Origin: Bacillota bacterium
GTDB taxonomy: Bacteria; Bacillota; Clostridia; Lachnospirales; Lachnospiraceae
Direction: 5' to 3'
Length of the DNA stretch: 35,585 nt
NCBI GenBank assembly: GCA_023436765.1
Contig: JAEZHX010000118.1
Span: 1-35,585, forward strand
The position numbers were made by a program, and so were the translations under genes. Shown one piece after another: positions 25,354-34,054 of the stretch (the stretch's first letter is position 1; the number at the start of each line of letters is the position of its first letter). Below the pieces are notes generated by a model. The model was given only the letters and a program-made list of their open reading frames with translations, made no database searches and was not told the DNA's origin.

Positions 25354-25395
25354 GGAGTCCGTGGATATTCCCCTAAGGGAAGCCATACGGACTCC
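25354..25395 (-). terminator. Terminator after ftsH
   Basis: GGAGTCCGT (25354-25362) pairs exactly with 25387-25395, with an inner TTCCC/GGGAA helix. The minus-strand sequence that follows is T-rich (TTCTTTAT). It lies about 65 nt past the ftsH stop and before uvrC. Confidence 0.75.
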
Positions 25396-25460
25396 GCTCC
25401 ATGATTACTACTATCGCTTACTTATTACCAATAATTTTACCATATTGAAGATTTCTTATC

Positions 25461-27395
25461 TTAAGCTTCCGGATTAGCAGCCGTTCCTTCCGTAGTAGCC
25501 GTTCCTTCCGTAGCAGCTTTGCTCTCCTCAGGGCTGATTCCTTTCACCTCACGGTAAATCTTCATGAATTCTTCACCGGTGATGGTCTCCTTGCTGATTA
25601 GATAATCAGCGATCCTATCCAGAACCTCTCTGTTTTCCTTCAGAAGTACTTCCGCCTTCTCATAGCAGTTCTTCAGGATTGTCATAACTTCCTTATCTAT
25701 TTCTCCTGCGGTTTCCTCACCGCATTGTAATACCGGTCTGCCATCCAGATACTTGCTTTCTACGGATTCCAATCCCATCAGTCCGAATTTCTCGGACATA
25801 CCGTACTGGGTAACCATTGCTCTGGCTAAGGAGGTTGCCTTTTCGATATCGTTGGAGGCTCCTGTCGTAATCGAGTCGAAGATCAGCTTCTCAGCTGCCC
25901 GGCCACCATATAGGGTAACGATCCGGGCCATGATTTCATCCTTACTCATCAGGTATTTTTCCTCCTCAGGAACCTGCATGACATAACCTAGAGAGCCCAT
26001 GGTCCTCGGCACGATCGTAATCTTCTGTACCGGCTCCGCATGCTTCTCCAAAGCAGTCACCAAAGCGTGGCCCACCTCATGGTATGCTACGATTCTCTTC
26101 TCTTCCTTACTAAGGATTCTGTCCTTCTTCTCCTTACCTGCGATGACTACCTCAACGGATTCAAACAGATCCTCCTGGGTAACCACAGTTCTTCCCTGCT
26201 TGACTGCCAGGATCGCAGCTTCGTTGATCATATTGGCAAGATCGGAGCCTACGGCACCGCTGGTTGCGCGGGCGATGGCCTCCAAATCTACGGAATCATG
26301 CATCAGTACGTTCTTGGAATGCACCTTCAGGATGTCCACACGGCCCTTCAGGTCCGGCTTATCCACGATAATTCTCCGGTCAAAACGTCCCGGACGCAGC
26401 AGTGCCTTATCCAGTACCTCGGGACGGTTGGTAGCGCCGAGAACGACAAGACCCTTCGAGGAGTCGAAGCCATCCATGTTAGAGAGCAGCTGGTTCAAGG
26501 TCTGCTCCCGTTCGTCATTGCCACCGCCATAATGGGAATCCCTGCTCTTACCGATGGCATCAATCTCATCGATGAAGATGATACAGGGAGCGGTCTGCTG
26601 TGCCTGTTTGAATAAGTCTCTTACCCTGGAGGCTCCGACACCGACAAACATCTCCACAAAGTCCGAACCGGACAGGGAGAAGAAAGGAACCTTCGCCTCA
26701 CCGGCTACTGCCTTCGCCAACAGGGTTTTACCGGTTCCCGGAGGTCCAACGAGAAGTGCTCCCTTCGGCAGCTTAGCACCAATCCGGGTATATTTTGCAG
26801 GGTTATGAAGAAAGTCGACAATCTCTGTAAGCGATTCCTTTGCTTCTTCCTGTCCTGCCACATCCTTAAAGGTTACTCCGGTCTGTTTCTCAACATAGAC
26901 CTTTGCGTTACTCTTACCGACGCCCATAACACCGCCGCTGTTCTTGGAGATGGCCTTGAATAAAAACCACATGACCACATAGATTAAAATAAAGGGCAGA
27001 AGCATTGAAATAATAGTATCCAGTATTGAGGTCCGGTTATCGACGACCTGCTGCTTATACTCCGTATTATATTTTTTGTTCGCCGCTTCCAGCCTGGAAT
27101 CCAGATCATCACTATAGATGTATCCTGTATAATAGGTGATATCAAAGGTTTCATTCGGCTGCTCCACAGGTACGAATTTGATCTTATCTGACTGTAATAC
27201 AACGGACTTGATTTTACCGTTATCAAGCATATTCAGAAATTCGTTATAGGTTACCTCCTTATTCGTGCTTTCCTGGATCTGATCCTGAACCATGGAAAAC
27301 ATATACCAAAGGAACAGCGCGGAAATCAGTGTTATGATGATCGCTGTACGGTTTGGCATACCGTTTTTATTCGGTTTATTGTTCTTATTCTCCAT
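25461..27395 (-). CDS. ftsH: ATP-dependent zinc metalloprotease FtsH
   Basis: A 644-residue membrane AAA+ protease that degrades membrane and short-lived cytosolic proteins. There are two membrane helices at about 18-36 and 126-148 with an external domain between. The AAA domain has Walker A GPPGTGKT at 217-224, Walker B IIFIDEID at 272-279 and the second region of homology ATNRPEVLDKALLRPGRFDR at 321-340. The protease has the zinc motif HEVGH at 439-443. The C-terminal tail carries a short Ala/Thr/Glu/Gly repeat (TEGTATTEGTA) encoded by two exact 16-bp copies. AGGAGG precedes the ATG. A consensus promoter and a terminator frame it as a single-gene unit. Confidence 0.98.
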   Translation of the reverse strand: MENKNNKPNKNGMPNRTAIIITLISALFLWYMFSMVQDQIQESTNKEVTYNEFLNMLDNGKIKSVVLQSDKIKFVPVEQPNETFDITYYTGYIYSDDLDSRLEAANKKYNTEYKQQVVDNRTSILDTIISMLLPFILIYVVMWFLFKAISKNSGGVMGVGKSNAKVYVEKQTGVTFKDVAGQEEAKESLTEIVDFLHNPAKYTRIGAKLPKGALLVGPPGTGKTLLAKAVAGEAKVPFFSLSGSDFVEMFVGVGASRVRDLFKQAQQTAPCIIFIDEIDAIGKSRDSHYGGGNDEREQTLNQLLSNMDGFDSSKGLVVLGATNRPEVLDKALLRPGRFDRRIIVDKPDLKGRVDILKVHSKNVLMHDSVDLEAIARATSGAVGSDLANMINEAAILAVKQGRTVVTQEDLFESVEVVIAGKEKKDRILSKEEKRIVAYHEVGHALVTALEKHAEPVQKITIVPRTMGSLGYVMQVPEEEKYLMSKDEIMARIVTLYGGRAAEKLIFDSITTGASNDIEKATSLARAMVTQYGMSEKFGLMGLESVESKYLDGRPVLQCGEETAGEIDKEVMTILKNCYEKAEVLLKENREVLDRIADYLISKETITGEEFMKIYREVKGISPEESKAATEGTATTEGTAANPEA

Positions 27396-27490
27396 CCAAT
27401 CCTCCTATCTGTTGCTCTCTATCCATGCGCTATAAAAGCGTCTTGTAATCATATAAATTCCTATATCTTCCATTGGGAACTGTACATTTC

Positions 27491-27519
27491 ATTATACCTA
27501 TAGTCTTACCATAAATCAA
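27491..27519 (-). promoter_or_regulatory. Sigma-A-type promoter of ftsH
   Basis: On the minus strand TTGATT (27514-27519), a 17-nt spacer and TATAAT (27491-27496), about 95 nt before the ftsH ATG. It is divergent from the pyrG promoter. Confidence 0.75.
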
Positions 27520-27679
27520 TAAAATTGTTCTAAAATTTCTGTGATAAAACTGTGTATTCTGAACATCTACATTAGTGTGTACGAATCTGTGCGGATGATA
27601 CTATTCAGCCCTTGATGGAGTAACTGATAGTAGCAGGGAGAAATGATTCCATGGTGAGATGTAATTGCTTATCTACTGT

Positions 27680-27708
27680 TTGACATCCGTAATCGACTGA
27701 TGTATACT
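27680..27708 (+). promoter_or_regulatory. Sigma-A-type promoter of pyrG
   Basis: TTGACA (27680-27685), a 17-nt spacer and TATACT (27703-27708) form a near-consensus plus-strand promoter. Transcription from near 27715 gives a leader of about 215 nt before the pyrG ATG. Confidence 0.75.
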
Positions 27709-27749
27709 AATAAAATATGAATTTAATATCCAGCAAGGGCGCCGGAAAT

Positions 27750-27836
27750 GGTTTAAGGTCCAATTTATCGGATCTTTTATTAAGTCCCCGCTCCAGATAC
27801 CTTAAGCCAATAACAACTTTGGTTTAAGGTTTTTTT
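27750..27836 (+). promoter_or_regulatory. pyrG leader attenuator: terminator with competing antiterminator arm
   Basis: ACCTTAAGCCAA (27799-27810) pairs with 27819-27830 (12 bp, one G-T wobble, 8-nt loop) and is followed by seven T (27830-27836). This makes a strong intrinsic terminator about 95 nt before the start codon. Upstream, GGTTTAAGGT at 27750-27759 is identical to the right arm at 27821-27830, so it can capture the left arm and prevent termination. This fits control of CTP synthase by attenuation. In Bacillus pyrG is controlled by CTP-sensitive reiterative transcription at a GGGC start; a GGGC occurs here at 27737, but the best promoter would start about 20 nt earlier. The sensor is therefore unknown. 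Confidence 0.75.
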
Positions 27837-27929
27837 GTGTATAAAACCACCGCAACGATTAATCATAATAGTATTTTAGTTTGCAATAGTAAGCAGTAAC
27901 AATATCACATAAAAGGAGGAGGAACAATT

Positions 27930-29549
27930 ATGGCAGTCAAATATGTATTTGTAACCGGAGGTGTTGTATCCGGTCTGGGAAAGGGAATTACCGCGGCGTC
28001 TTTGGGCAGGCTCTTAAAAGCCCGTGGGTACCATGTTACGATGCAAAAGTTTGACCCGTATATCAATATTGATCCGGGTACAATGAATCCAATCCAGCAC
28101 GGTGAGGTCTTTGTAACCGATGACGGTGCTGAGACTGATCTGGACCTCGGTCATTACGAAAGGTTCATTGATGAGAGTCTAAATAAGAAATCCAATGTAA
28201 CCACCGGTAAAATCTATTGGTCCGTTCTTTCCAAGGAAAGACGGGGCGATTTCGGTGGCGGTACCGTCCAGGTTATTCCCCATATCACAAACGAAATCAA
28301 GAGCCGTTTCTATAGAAATGATCAGAGTACGGACACCCATATCGCTATCATAGAGGTGGGCGGTACGGTCGGCGACATCGAGAGTCAGCCCTTCCTTGAG
28401 GCAATCCGCCAGTTCCGTGTGGATCAGGGGGACCATAATGTAATTTTGATTCATGTGACCCTCATCCCGTATCTGAAGGCTTCCGGTGAAATGAAGACCA
28501 AACCTACCCAAGCCAGCGTAAAAGAGCTGCAGGGAATGGGGATTCGTCCCGATATCATTGTCTGCAGGACCGAGCAGGCACTGGAGCCAGGGATCAAGGA
28601 AAAGATCGCACTTTTCTGTAATGTTCCCAGTACCAATGTACTCCAGAACATGGATGTTGAGTATTTATATGAAGCTCCCCTGGCCTTGGAAAAGGAACAC
28701 CTGGCGGATGTTACCCTGGAGTGCCTACGTCTTCCCGATGCTAAGCCGGATCTGTCCGATTGGGAGAAGATGGTTCATGCATTAAAGAATCCTAAGGGTG
28801 AAGTAACAGTTGCTCTGGTCGGTAAATATACTCAGCTGCATGATGCTTATATCAGTGTAGTAGAGTCCTTAAAGCATGGAGCGGTTGCCCATAATGTCTC
28901 TATTAATATCAAATGGATTCCCTCCGAAACAGTGACAACTCACAATGTGGCGGAGCTTCTAGGGGATGTGGACGGAATTTTAGTACCGGGCGGCTTCGGT
29001 GACCGTGGAATCGAGGGCAAAATAAATGCCATCCGCTATGCCAGGGAGCATCAGATTCCCTTCCTGGGTCTGTGCCTGGGCATGCAGCTGGCTTTGATAG
29101 AATTTTCAAGAAATGTGATTGGTTTTAAGGATGCACATAGTATGGAGCTGGATCCTACCACCAGCCATCCCGTCATTCATCTTATGCCTGAACAGGATGG
29201 AATTGAAGATATCGGCGGAACCTTAAGACTCGGATCCTACCCCTGTGTATTGGAGGATCATACAAAAGCCATTGAGCTTTATGGTGAGAAGATCATTCAG
29301 GAACGCCACCGCCACCGTTATGAGGTTAACAATGTTTACCGCAAGGATTTCATAGAGAATGGCATGAAGCTTTCCGGATTGTCCCCTGACGGCAGAATCG
29401 TGGAGATGATCGAGCTGTCAGATCACCCGTGGTTTCTCGCAACCCAAGCCCATCCGGAATTTAAATCCAGGCCGAATAAGCCCCATCCTCTATTCCGTGG
29501 TTTTGTCGGAGCAGCTCTTCGCTTTAGTGGAAAAGCAGGAGGCCAGTAA
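27930..29549 (+). CDS. pyrG: CTP synthase
   Basis: A 539-residue enzyme that makes CTP from UTP, ATP and glutamine. The synthetase domain begins KYVFVTGGVVSGLGKG and includes FDPYINIDPGTM and EVGGTVGDIES. The C-terminal glutamine amidotransferase has PGGFGDRG, the nucleophile Cys382 in GLCLGMQLA, and His508 and Glu510 in QAHPEF. GGAGGAGG lies before the ATG at 27930. It is a single-gene unit with its own promoter and leader attenuator. The last 60 coding bases overlap the 3' end of lspA on the other strand, so no terminator fits between the two genes. Confidence 0.98.
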   Translation: MAVKYVFVTGGVVSGLGKGITAASLGRLLKARGYHVTMQKFDPYINIDPGTMNPIQHGEVFVTDDGAETDLDLGHYERFIDESLNKKSNVTTGKIYWSVLSKERRGDFGGGTVQVIPHITNEIKSRFYRNDQSTDTHIAIIEVGGTVGDIESQPFLEAIRQFRVDQGDHNVILIHVTLIPYLKASGEMKTKPTQASVKELQGMGIRPDIIVCRTEQALEPGIKEKIALFCNVPSTNVLQNMDVEYLYEAPLALEKEHLADVTLECLRLPDAKPDLSDWEKMVHALKNPKGEVTVALVGKYTQLHDAYISVVESLKHGAVAHNVSINIKWIPSETVTTHNVAELLGDVDGILVPGGFGDRGIEGKINAIRYAREHQIPFLGLCLGMQLALIEFSRNVIGFKDAHSMELDPTTSHPVIHLMPEQDGIEDIGGTLRLGSYPCVLEDHTKAIELYGEKIIQERHRHRYEVNNVYRKDFIENGMKLSGLSPDGRIVEMIELSDHPWFLATQAHPEFKSRPNKPHPLFRGFVGAALRFSGKAGGQ

Positions 29550-29972
29550 GATCATCAGTGAACCTAAGAAGATAAACATATCTGCAATATTATATACCGC
29601 ATATCTCAAACCCTTGCAGTTAATGCTGAAGTAATCCACAACATACCCGCGCTTCATTCGGTCGTATACATTGGAGATTGCACCACCAAGACAAAAGGAT
29701 AATCCAAGCTTCAGCATTTTATTATGTTTTCTGGGCAGAAGGAAGGTAAATATGATCAGCAGGATTCCAAGCAAAATTTTGGACAGCTTTTTCACCAGGT
29801 CCACCTTATCCTGCATCAGATTTAGGAACATTCCACGGTTATACTGCTTTTTTAACAGTATCTTACCCTTCAGGATCTCCCTGCTCTCACCAAGCTGCAG
29901 ATTACTTTCCATATACTTCTTGATCTTGCATTCCAGCAGAACAATTCCTGCGATGATCAGAATATACAACAT
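29490..29972 (-). CDS. lspA: Signal peptidase II-like protein
   Basis: A 160-residue membrane protein with an N-terminal helix and three further helices. It matches the aspartic lipoprotein signal peptidase plan in a divergent form. NRGMFLNLM stands for the usual NxGxAF motif. GGAISNVYDRMKRGYVVDYF and YNIADMFIFLG carry the two catalytic Asp (in VVDYF and NIAD). The family cleaves prolipoproteins after lipid attachment at the outer membrane face. It is shorter in motif agreement than Bacillus LspA, for example SN instead of GN before the xxDR. AAGGAGGAG precedes the ATG. It converges on pyrG with a 60-bp overlap of coding ends. It may be the last gene of the run from 35585, although a hairpin lies in the gap before it. 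Confidence 0.85.
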   Translation of the reverse strand: MLYILIIAGIVLLECKIKKYMESNLQLGESREILKGKILLKKQYNRGMFLNLMQDKVDLVKKLSKILLGILLIIFTFLLPRKHNKMLKLGLSFCLGGAISNVYDRMKRGYVVDYFSINCKGLRYAVYNIADMFIFLGSLMILLASCFSTKAKSCSDKTTE

Positions 29973-30010
29973 TTCAGCTCCTCCTTATATATGATTAACC
30001 ATAGTAAACT

Positions 30011-30031
30011 GCCGGCTTATGCCGGCGTTTT
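30011..30031. terminator. Hairpin upstream of lspA, T-run on the plus side
   Basis: GCCGGC (30011-30016), a 4-nt loop and GCCGGC (30021-30026), followed on the plus strand by GTTTT. The T-run direction suits plus-strand transcripts, that is pyrG read-through antisense to lspA. On the minus strand it follows the MAF-like gene but has only AGTTTACT. Confidence 0.5.
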
Positions 30032-30066
30032 GCTTCTATGCCGGTATCACAGTCCCGATATAAGTA

Positions 30067-30984
30067 TCAACAGGATTCCATCTGTTTAGACCATGGAACA
30101 TAGCTTTCCACCAATTCCCTTCCCTCTGTCCCCCTGATATTCTGGAGGGAGGGATAATGAAGCCGGAAGGTCTCTCCCTCATTCAGTTTTCCAAGACGTT
30201 CCCGCAAGGATAGAAAATCAGGATCATAAATCAGCCTAAGTCTGTCATTGCTTAAGAGCTTCTTTACCGCCTGGAATGCACAGGCCAGCTTTATCACATT
30301 CAGATCTGCTTCATAGACCTCGATAATAGACTCCTCTGCCAACGCAAGCAATTCCTCCACATGATAGCCTAATCCAAACCCATAGACGACATAGGTTCCG
30401 GTTCCTTTGCATAACCAGGAGCCCGCCAGCTGAATGGCTTCCGAATAAATGCGGTAGTTCGTATGAAAGTAATACTCCGAACCGTTATGGCCTGCTGCCA
30501 GTGTCATCAAGCCGGTTGAGGTAAACTCCACCCGATAACCGCTCTTAAGAAGCTCGCCGGGGTTAATCTCCTCCAGTCCGTTCTCCGGAAATCCTATCCC
30601 CTTTGCTTTCAGAAGTCCGATATTCTCCAGATATTGCTCCTCATCAAAGATGATTTCTTCCTTACTGATAATCAGCTCCTGAACGCCGCACAGGAAGCTG
30701 ATCAGCTGGAGCTCCAAAAGATCTGCCAGCAGGATATAATCTCTCTTCTTCTGCGCATCCAGAATACATGATAGCATCTCTGTAACCGTATCTGTTGAGA
30801 CCAGATGAAAATAATCCCTGTCCCGGATGATGGCTTCCAGGGCCTCCTTCATCCGATCCATGGAGCCGGCTACGATCCCGATTGCATGATCATACTGCTG
30901 AATCCGAAAGAAATAATTCGCTCTGTCCAATTGCTTCAGCAACAGAATATTCTGATCAAAGATATTTCTTATATTATCCTTCAA
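30067..30984 (-). CDS. MAF/DUF115-related protein lacking the catalytic half
   Basis: A 305-residue protein. Residues about 1-150 are helical; about 165-300 form a Rossmann-like part (YVVYGFGLGYHVEELL, EVYEADLNVIKLACAF, IYDPDF, HYPSLQ). This second part matches the N-terminal half of the larger protein at 34416 nearly motif for motif. It stops just where that protein enters its DUF115/MAF domain (AAGPSLDKN, TDPNPRVYK). No frameshifted remnant follows; the downstream 90 nt hold only a hairpin and the lspA ribosome site. MAF-type proteins transfer nonulosonic acids to flagellin or other surface proteins. This shortened form may be a regulator, a partner or a decayed copy. The start is TTG at 30984 with GAGGTG, inside the end of the glycosyltransferase gene. 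Confidence 0.75.
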   Translation of the reverse strand: MKDNIRNIFDQNILLLKQLDRANYFFRIQQYDHAIGIVAGSMDRMKEALEAIIRDRDYFHLVSTDTVTEMLSCILDAQKKRDYILLADLLELQLISFLCGVQELIISKEEIIFDEEQYLENIGLLKAKGIGFPENGLEEINPGELLKSGYRVEFTSTGLMTLAAGHNGSEYYFHTNYRIYSEAIQLAGSWLCKGTGTYVVYGFGLGYHVEELLALAEESIIEVYEADLNVIKLACAFQAVKKLLSNDRLRLIYDPDFLSLRERLGKLNEGETFRLHYPSLQNIRGTEGRELVESYVPWSKQMESC

Positions 30985-30990
30985 GTAAGC

Positions 30991-32019
30991 TCACCTCATA
31001 TTTTCCCGGTACCAGGCTTCAGAAAGTGACCGATAGGTCTGTTCCTGTTGTCTGTCCCCTAAGTTACCGTAACAATCCGCCAGACGCTTTAAGGGATAAT
31101 CTCCGGAATAACGGATATTCAACTCACATTCTGTCTCATAAGCTGCATTATAGAACCAAAGTACTGCTTCCTTATAATCTCCTAGGGAAAAGAAATACTC
31201 ACCCAGCTCGTGGCATACCTCAGCCGATGCCTTGCCCTCTGCCAGGTTCTTCAGCCCGTACTTAAGAATGCCTGTGGTATCGTTTTGCAGCCTGTAAGCC
31301 TTGGTCAGAACGCATTCGTAAATCTTACGTTCCCGCTCGGAGCAGTCCATCCCCTCGGCAAAGCTGCTGTAATATGGGATTGCAGCCACAAAATCCTGAT
31401 CCGTGCCTGCAATGAACAGCTCCTTCGCATACATTTCATATAGCTTCGCAGAAAGCTTACCTTCCCTTTCTATCACCTTGCGGAAGGTCTTAAAATCTCT
31501 GGCCGCATGGTTGCTCTGGGGCAGATGAGTTATCATGATGTCACTGTCATAAACGACCGGAGACAGTACTACGCTTTCATGAATCGGGTCCACAAACCGG
31601 AAGGTTCTTACCCTTTTATACAGCTTCGGACGATATTCCACATCAAAATTATAGGTTGTATTATGCTCCAGTTGATTGGCATATTTCATCTGTACAATAT
31701 CGATCTCGGGCAACAGTGTCTTCTTTAGAATAAGGAAGCGCTCCCTGTTCTCCTCATCGATTACCTCATCAGCATCTGCCATATAGATATAATCCATGGT
31801 GGCTTTGGCAAAGGATTCGTTCCGTGCTGCAGCGAAATCGTCAATCCACTGAAAATCATAGATCTTATCCGTATACCGGGCTGCCACCTGTTTCGTGGCA
31901 TCCCGGGATCCTGTATCTACGATAATGATTTCATCCGCCAGTCCCCTTAGGGAGTCAAGGCATCTCCCAAGGATTGCTTCCTCATCCTTCACTATCATGC
32001 AAACACTGATGGTTATCAT
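30991..32019 (-). CDS. Family 2 glycosyltransferase with C-terminal TPR-like repeats
   Basis: I start at the ATG at 32019 (MITISVCMIVKDEE) with GAGGG five nt upstream; an ATG at 32031 is in frame but poorly served. The GT-A domain shows CMIVKDEEAILGRCLDSL, DEIIIVDTGSRDAT and the metal-binding MADADEVID in place of DxD. It also has an FRFVDPIHESV acceptor-side motif. From about residue 200 the protein is helical with TPR-like repeats (ELGEYFFSLGDYKEAVLWFYNAA). This SunS-like arrangement glycosylates peptides or builds surface glycans from nucleotide sugars. Its stop lies seven nt before the MAF-like gene start and its own start lies 13 nt after the secreted protein's stop. The three genes are therefore one tight operon. 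Confidence 0.88.
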   Translation of the reverse strand: MITISVCMIVKDEEAILGRCLDSLRGLADEIIIVDTGSRDATKQVAARYTDKIYDFQWIDDFAAARNESFAKATMDYIYMADADEVIDEENRERFLILKKTLLPEIDIVQMKYANQLEHNTTYNFDVEYRPKLYKRVRTFRFVDPIHESVVLSPVVYDSDIMITHLPQSNHAARDFKTFRKVIEREGKLSAKLYEMYAKELFIAGTDQDFVAAIPYYSSFAEGMDCSERERKIYECVLTKAYRLQNDTTGILKYGLKNLAEGKASAEVCHELGEYFFSLGDYKEAVLWFYNAAYETECELNIRYSGDYPLKRLADCYGNLGDRQQEQTYRSLSEAWYRENMR

Positions 32020-32032
32020 AATGTCCCTCATT

Positions 32033-34054
32033 CTATCCGATTATCTCAGGAGTAATCGGAATACACTTATATTTAACGAAGCGTCCTGTTAAGACGTTAT
32101 ACTCAATCACCGTCAGATACGTTTTATCGGTAACAGCAATATCTGTACTCGGAGTGAACGGCTGTATATTCGTATAATTCGCCATAGAATCTTCTACAAA
32201 AATCTTGCCCACCATAGATTCCGGAGTAATCATATAGCCAAAAGCATTTCCTTCCCCAAGATCAGTTGCGATACCAACCTTCGTCGTTCCTGTTATGGAC
32301 CCCTTTCCAGGTGTAACAGTTAATGCTAAGGCTTCCGTAGGATATTTCACTGTCAGAAGCACCGAGGTCTTATCCACCGTACCATTCTTAAAGGTAATCG
32401 TAAGTGCTCTGTTATAGCAGTTCGGTGTGCTCTGGAGTGATGTCTGATCCAGGGTAACCGTAATAATATAGGAATTTGATTTATCATAAGTCGCGATATC
32501 AGGAGTATACTCCGTTGTGAAGGCGATTTCCTTGGTCCCCAGCTTAATACTCTTAATTTCTCTTTCATAAGCATCCCTGCCGGCAGTGTTTAGCTTGATG
32601 TCAAATTCAATCTTATTGGTATCCAGAGTAATGTTTTTCACAAAGGTATAGCTGCCCTTTTCTACAACAGGGGTATTCGGATATTGAATCCTATGAAAAA
32701 CTATCGTAGATGCTAATTCATAGGATACCGCTGCAGAAGTTCTGGTTGCAGCCTTGGACTTAATCTCCTTCTGTCTGATGATAAGAACTCCGTTATCTAC
32801 TGCTTTATTCTTAAGTACCTTGACATCTGTCCCCTTGGTTATGGTTGACCATAATAGACTGCCGAAGTCGAAGTAGTCTGAGATCTCTTGCGGCTTTACT
32901 ACACAGTACTCAAACGGATTACTTCCGGAAGCTGAAGGAATGGTTATTACTATATTCTTATCACCGGTGTAAGAAATATAGATGCTTTGGTCTGTCGCAG
33001 GTGCCCCCTTGGGAGCCGGTCCCTCTTTTAACCGTGTATCATCCAGAACTCTTTGTGGATTTAAGTTGATTTCAGTTATCTTAGAGGCCGCCGACTTTGT
33101 AGTTGCATAATCCCTGATCTCCAGGAGCATGGCAGGAAACGGTGTTATAATACCGTTCGGAATATCATCAGGATCATACAGCTCCTTAATTACATCTCTT
33201 AAGGCCAGCCTCTTCGTTAACTTATCTGTAACCTTGATCCAATCATCCGTACGTTTGGATCCAATCGTTGCTCGATATTCCTTGCCATACTTAATATCAG
33301 CAGTGAATTTGGATCCGTCAACTCCAACCACCATTGCGGTGGCTTTCTTATTGATTTTAACCTTTACTTCGGAGCTTGCACGCCTTCCGCGGGTACCATC
33401 GGGATAAATTGCCACGCCACCTACTACTCTGGTTTCATCATCATTGTCTGCTTTAATCCTAAAGTAAAGCTCCGTCCCTTTAATCTGGTATTTTTCCAGC
33501 TGAGCAACGGTCAGCAGGCCGATATTCTTCCAGTATCCGTTCTCGCCCTTCTTCCATTCCAAATCGGCAAATGTAATCGGATTCGCACTGGTACCTGCGG
33601 TAGTCATAATATTTAGAAGCGGTGCAATCGCATCGGTCTTTGCCAATGTATTAATATTCGAATAATTAATAGAGATATCCAGCTTCGTGGTACGCGCGGG
33701 AAGAACGATCCTGGCCTGGGTTCCAGCGGGGTCATCTCCACCCTTCACCTTAAGAATGCTTTCCAGTGTATTCGGTACCCAGGAGATATCTATTATGGTT
33801 TTATCCTCGGCATTCACATCCACGGGAATAACCTCCCAACTGCCCCTGGCTGCATCCGCTTCCGTGGCAAAGAAGATTTTCGTGTTTCCGTTATTATTCA
33901 GGATAATCTCTTCCTCTTCGTAATCGACCGTATCTACAGTAACCGGCTCCACTGTGCCGGATGCAGATGCCTTGTGGTCCTGCAGGAATAGTAATCCGGC
34001 CATCAGACCAAAACCCAGAAAAAGCTTTGCTTTCATTAAGTGAATTTTTCTCAT
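32033..34054 (-). CDS. Large secreted protein of unknown function
   Basis: A 673-residue protein starting at the ATG at 34054 (MRKIHLMKAKLF) with GGAGG eight nt upstream. A signal peptide of about 30 residues (LFLGFGLMAGLLFLQ, then HKASAS) leads a chain of beta-rich segments. These include TKIFFATEADAARGSWEVIPVD, ELYFRIKADNDDETRVVGG, KNITLDTNKIEFDIKL and KGTVDKTSVLLTVKYP-like strands. No anchor motif, SLH domain or known catalytic motif is visible. I do not recognise a family. It is rich in Thr, Ser, Lys and Asp. It is the first gene of an operon with a glycosyltransferase and a MAF-like protein, which makes it a good candidate target of their glycosylation. That link is inference. Confidence 0.8.
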   Translation of the reverse strand: MRKIHLMKAKLFLGFGLMAGLLFLQDHKASASGTVEPVTVDTVDYEEEEIILNNNGNTKIFFATEADAARGSWEVIPVDVNAEDKTIIDISWVPNTLESILKVKGGDDPAGTQARIVLPARTTKLDISINYSNINTLAKTDAIAPLLNIMTTAGTSANPITFADLEWKKGENGYWKNIGLLTVAQLEKYQIKGTELYFRIKADNDDETRVVGGVAIYPDGTRGRRASSEVKVKINKKATAMVVGVDGSKFTADIKYGKEYRATIGSKRTDDWIKVTDKLTKRLALRDVIKELYDPDDIPNGIITPFPAMLLEIRDYATTKSAASKITEINLNPQRVLDDTRLKEGPAPKGAPATDQSIYISYTGDKNIVITIPSASGSNPFEYCVVKPQEISDYFDFGSLLWSTITKGTDVKVLKNKAVDNGVLIIRQKEIKSKAATRTSAAVSYELASTIVFHRIQYPNTPVVEKGSYTFVKNITLDTNKIEFDIKLNTAGRDAYEREIKSIKLGTKEIAFTTEYTPDIATYDKSNSYIITVTLDQTSLQSTPNCYNRALTITFKNGTVDKTSVLLTVKYPTEALALTVTPGKGSITGTTKVGIATDLGEGNAFGYMITPESMVGKIFVEDSMANYTNIQPFTPSTDIAVTDKTYLTVIEYNVLTGRFVKYKCIPITPEIIG

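Noticed and set aside
25999..26615. Long plus-strand open frames opposite ftsH
   Set aside because: Antisense shadows of the AAA and protease domains; composition not protein-like.
27715..27929. T-box or known metabolite riboswitch before pyrG
   Set aside because: No T-box sequence (TGGNACCGCG-type) or familiar aptamer core was seen; only the terminator and antiterminator arms are supported.
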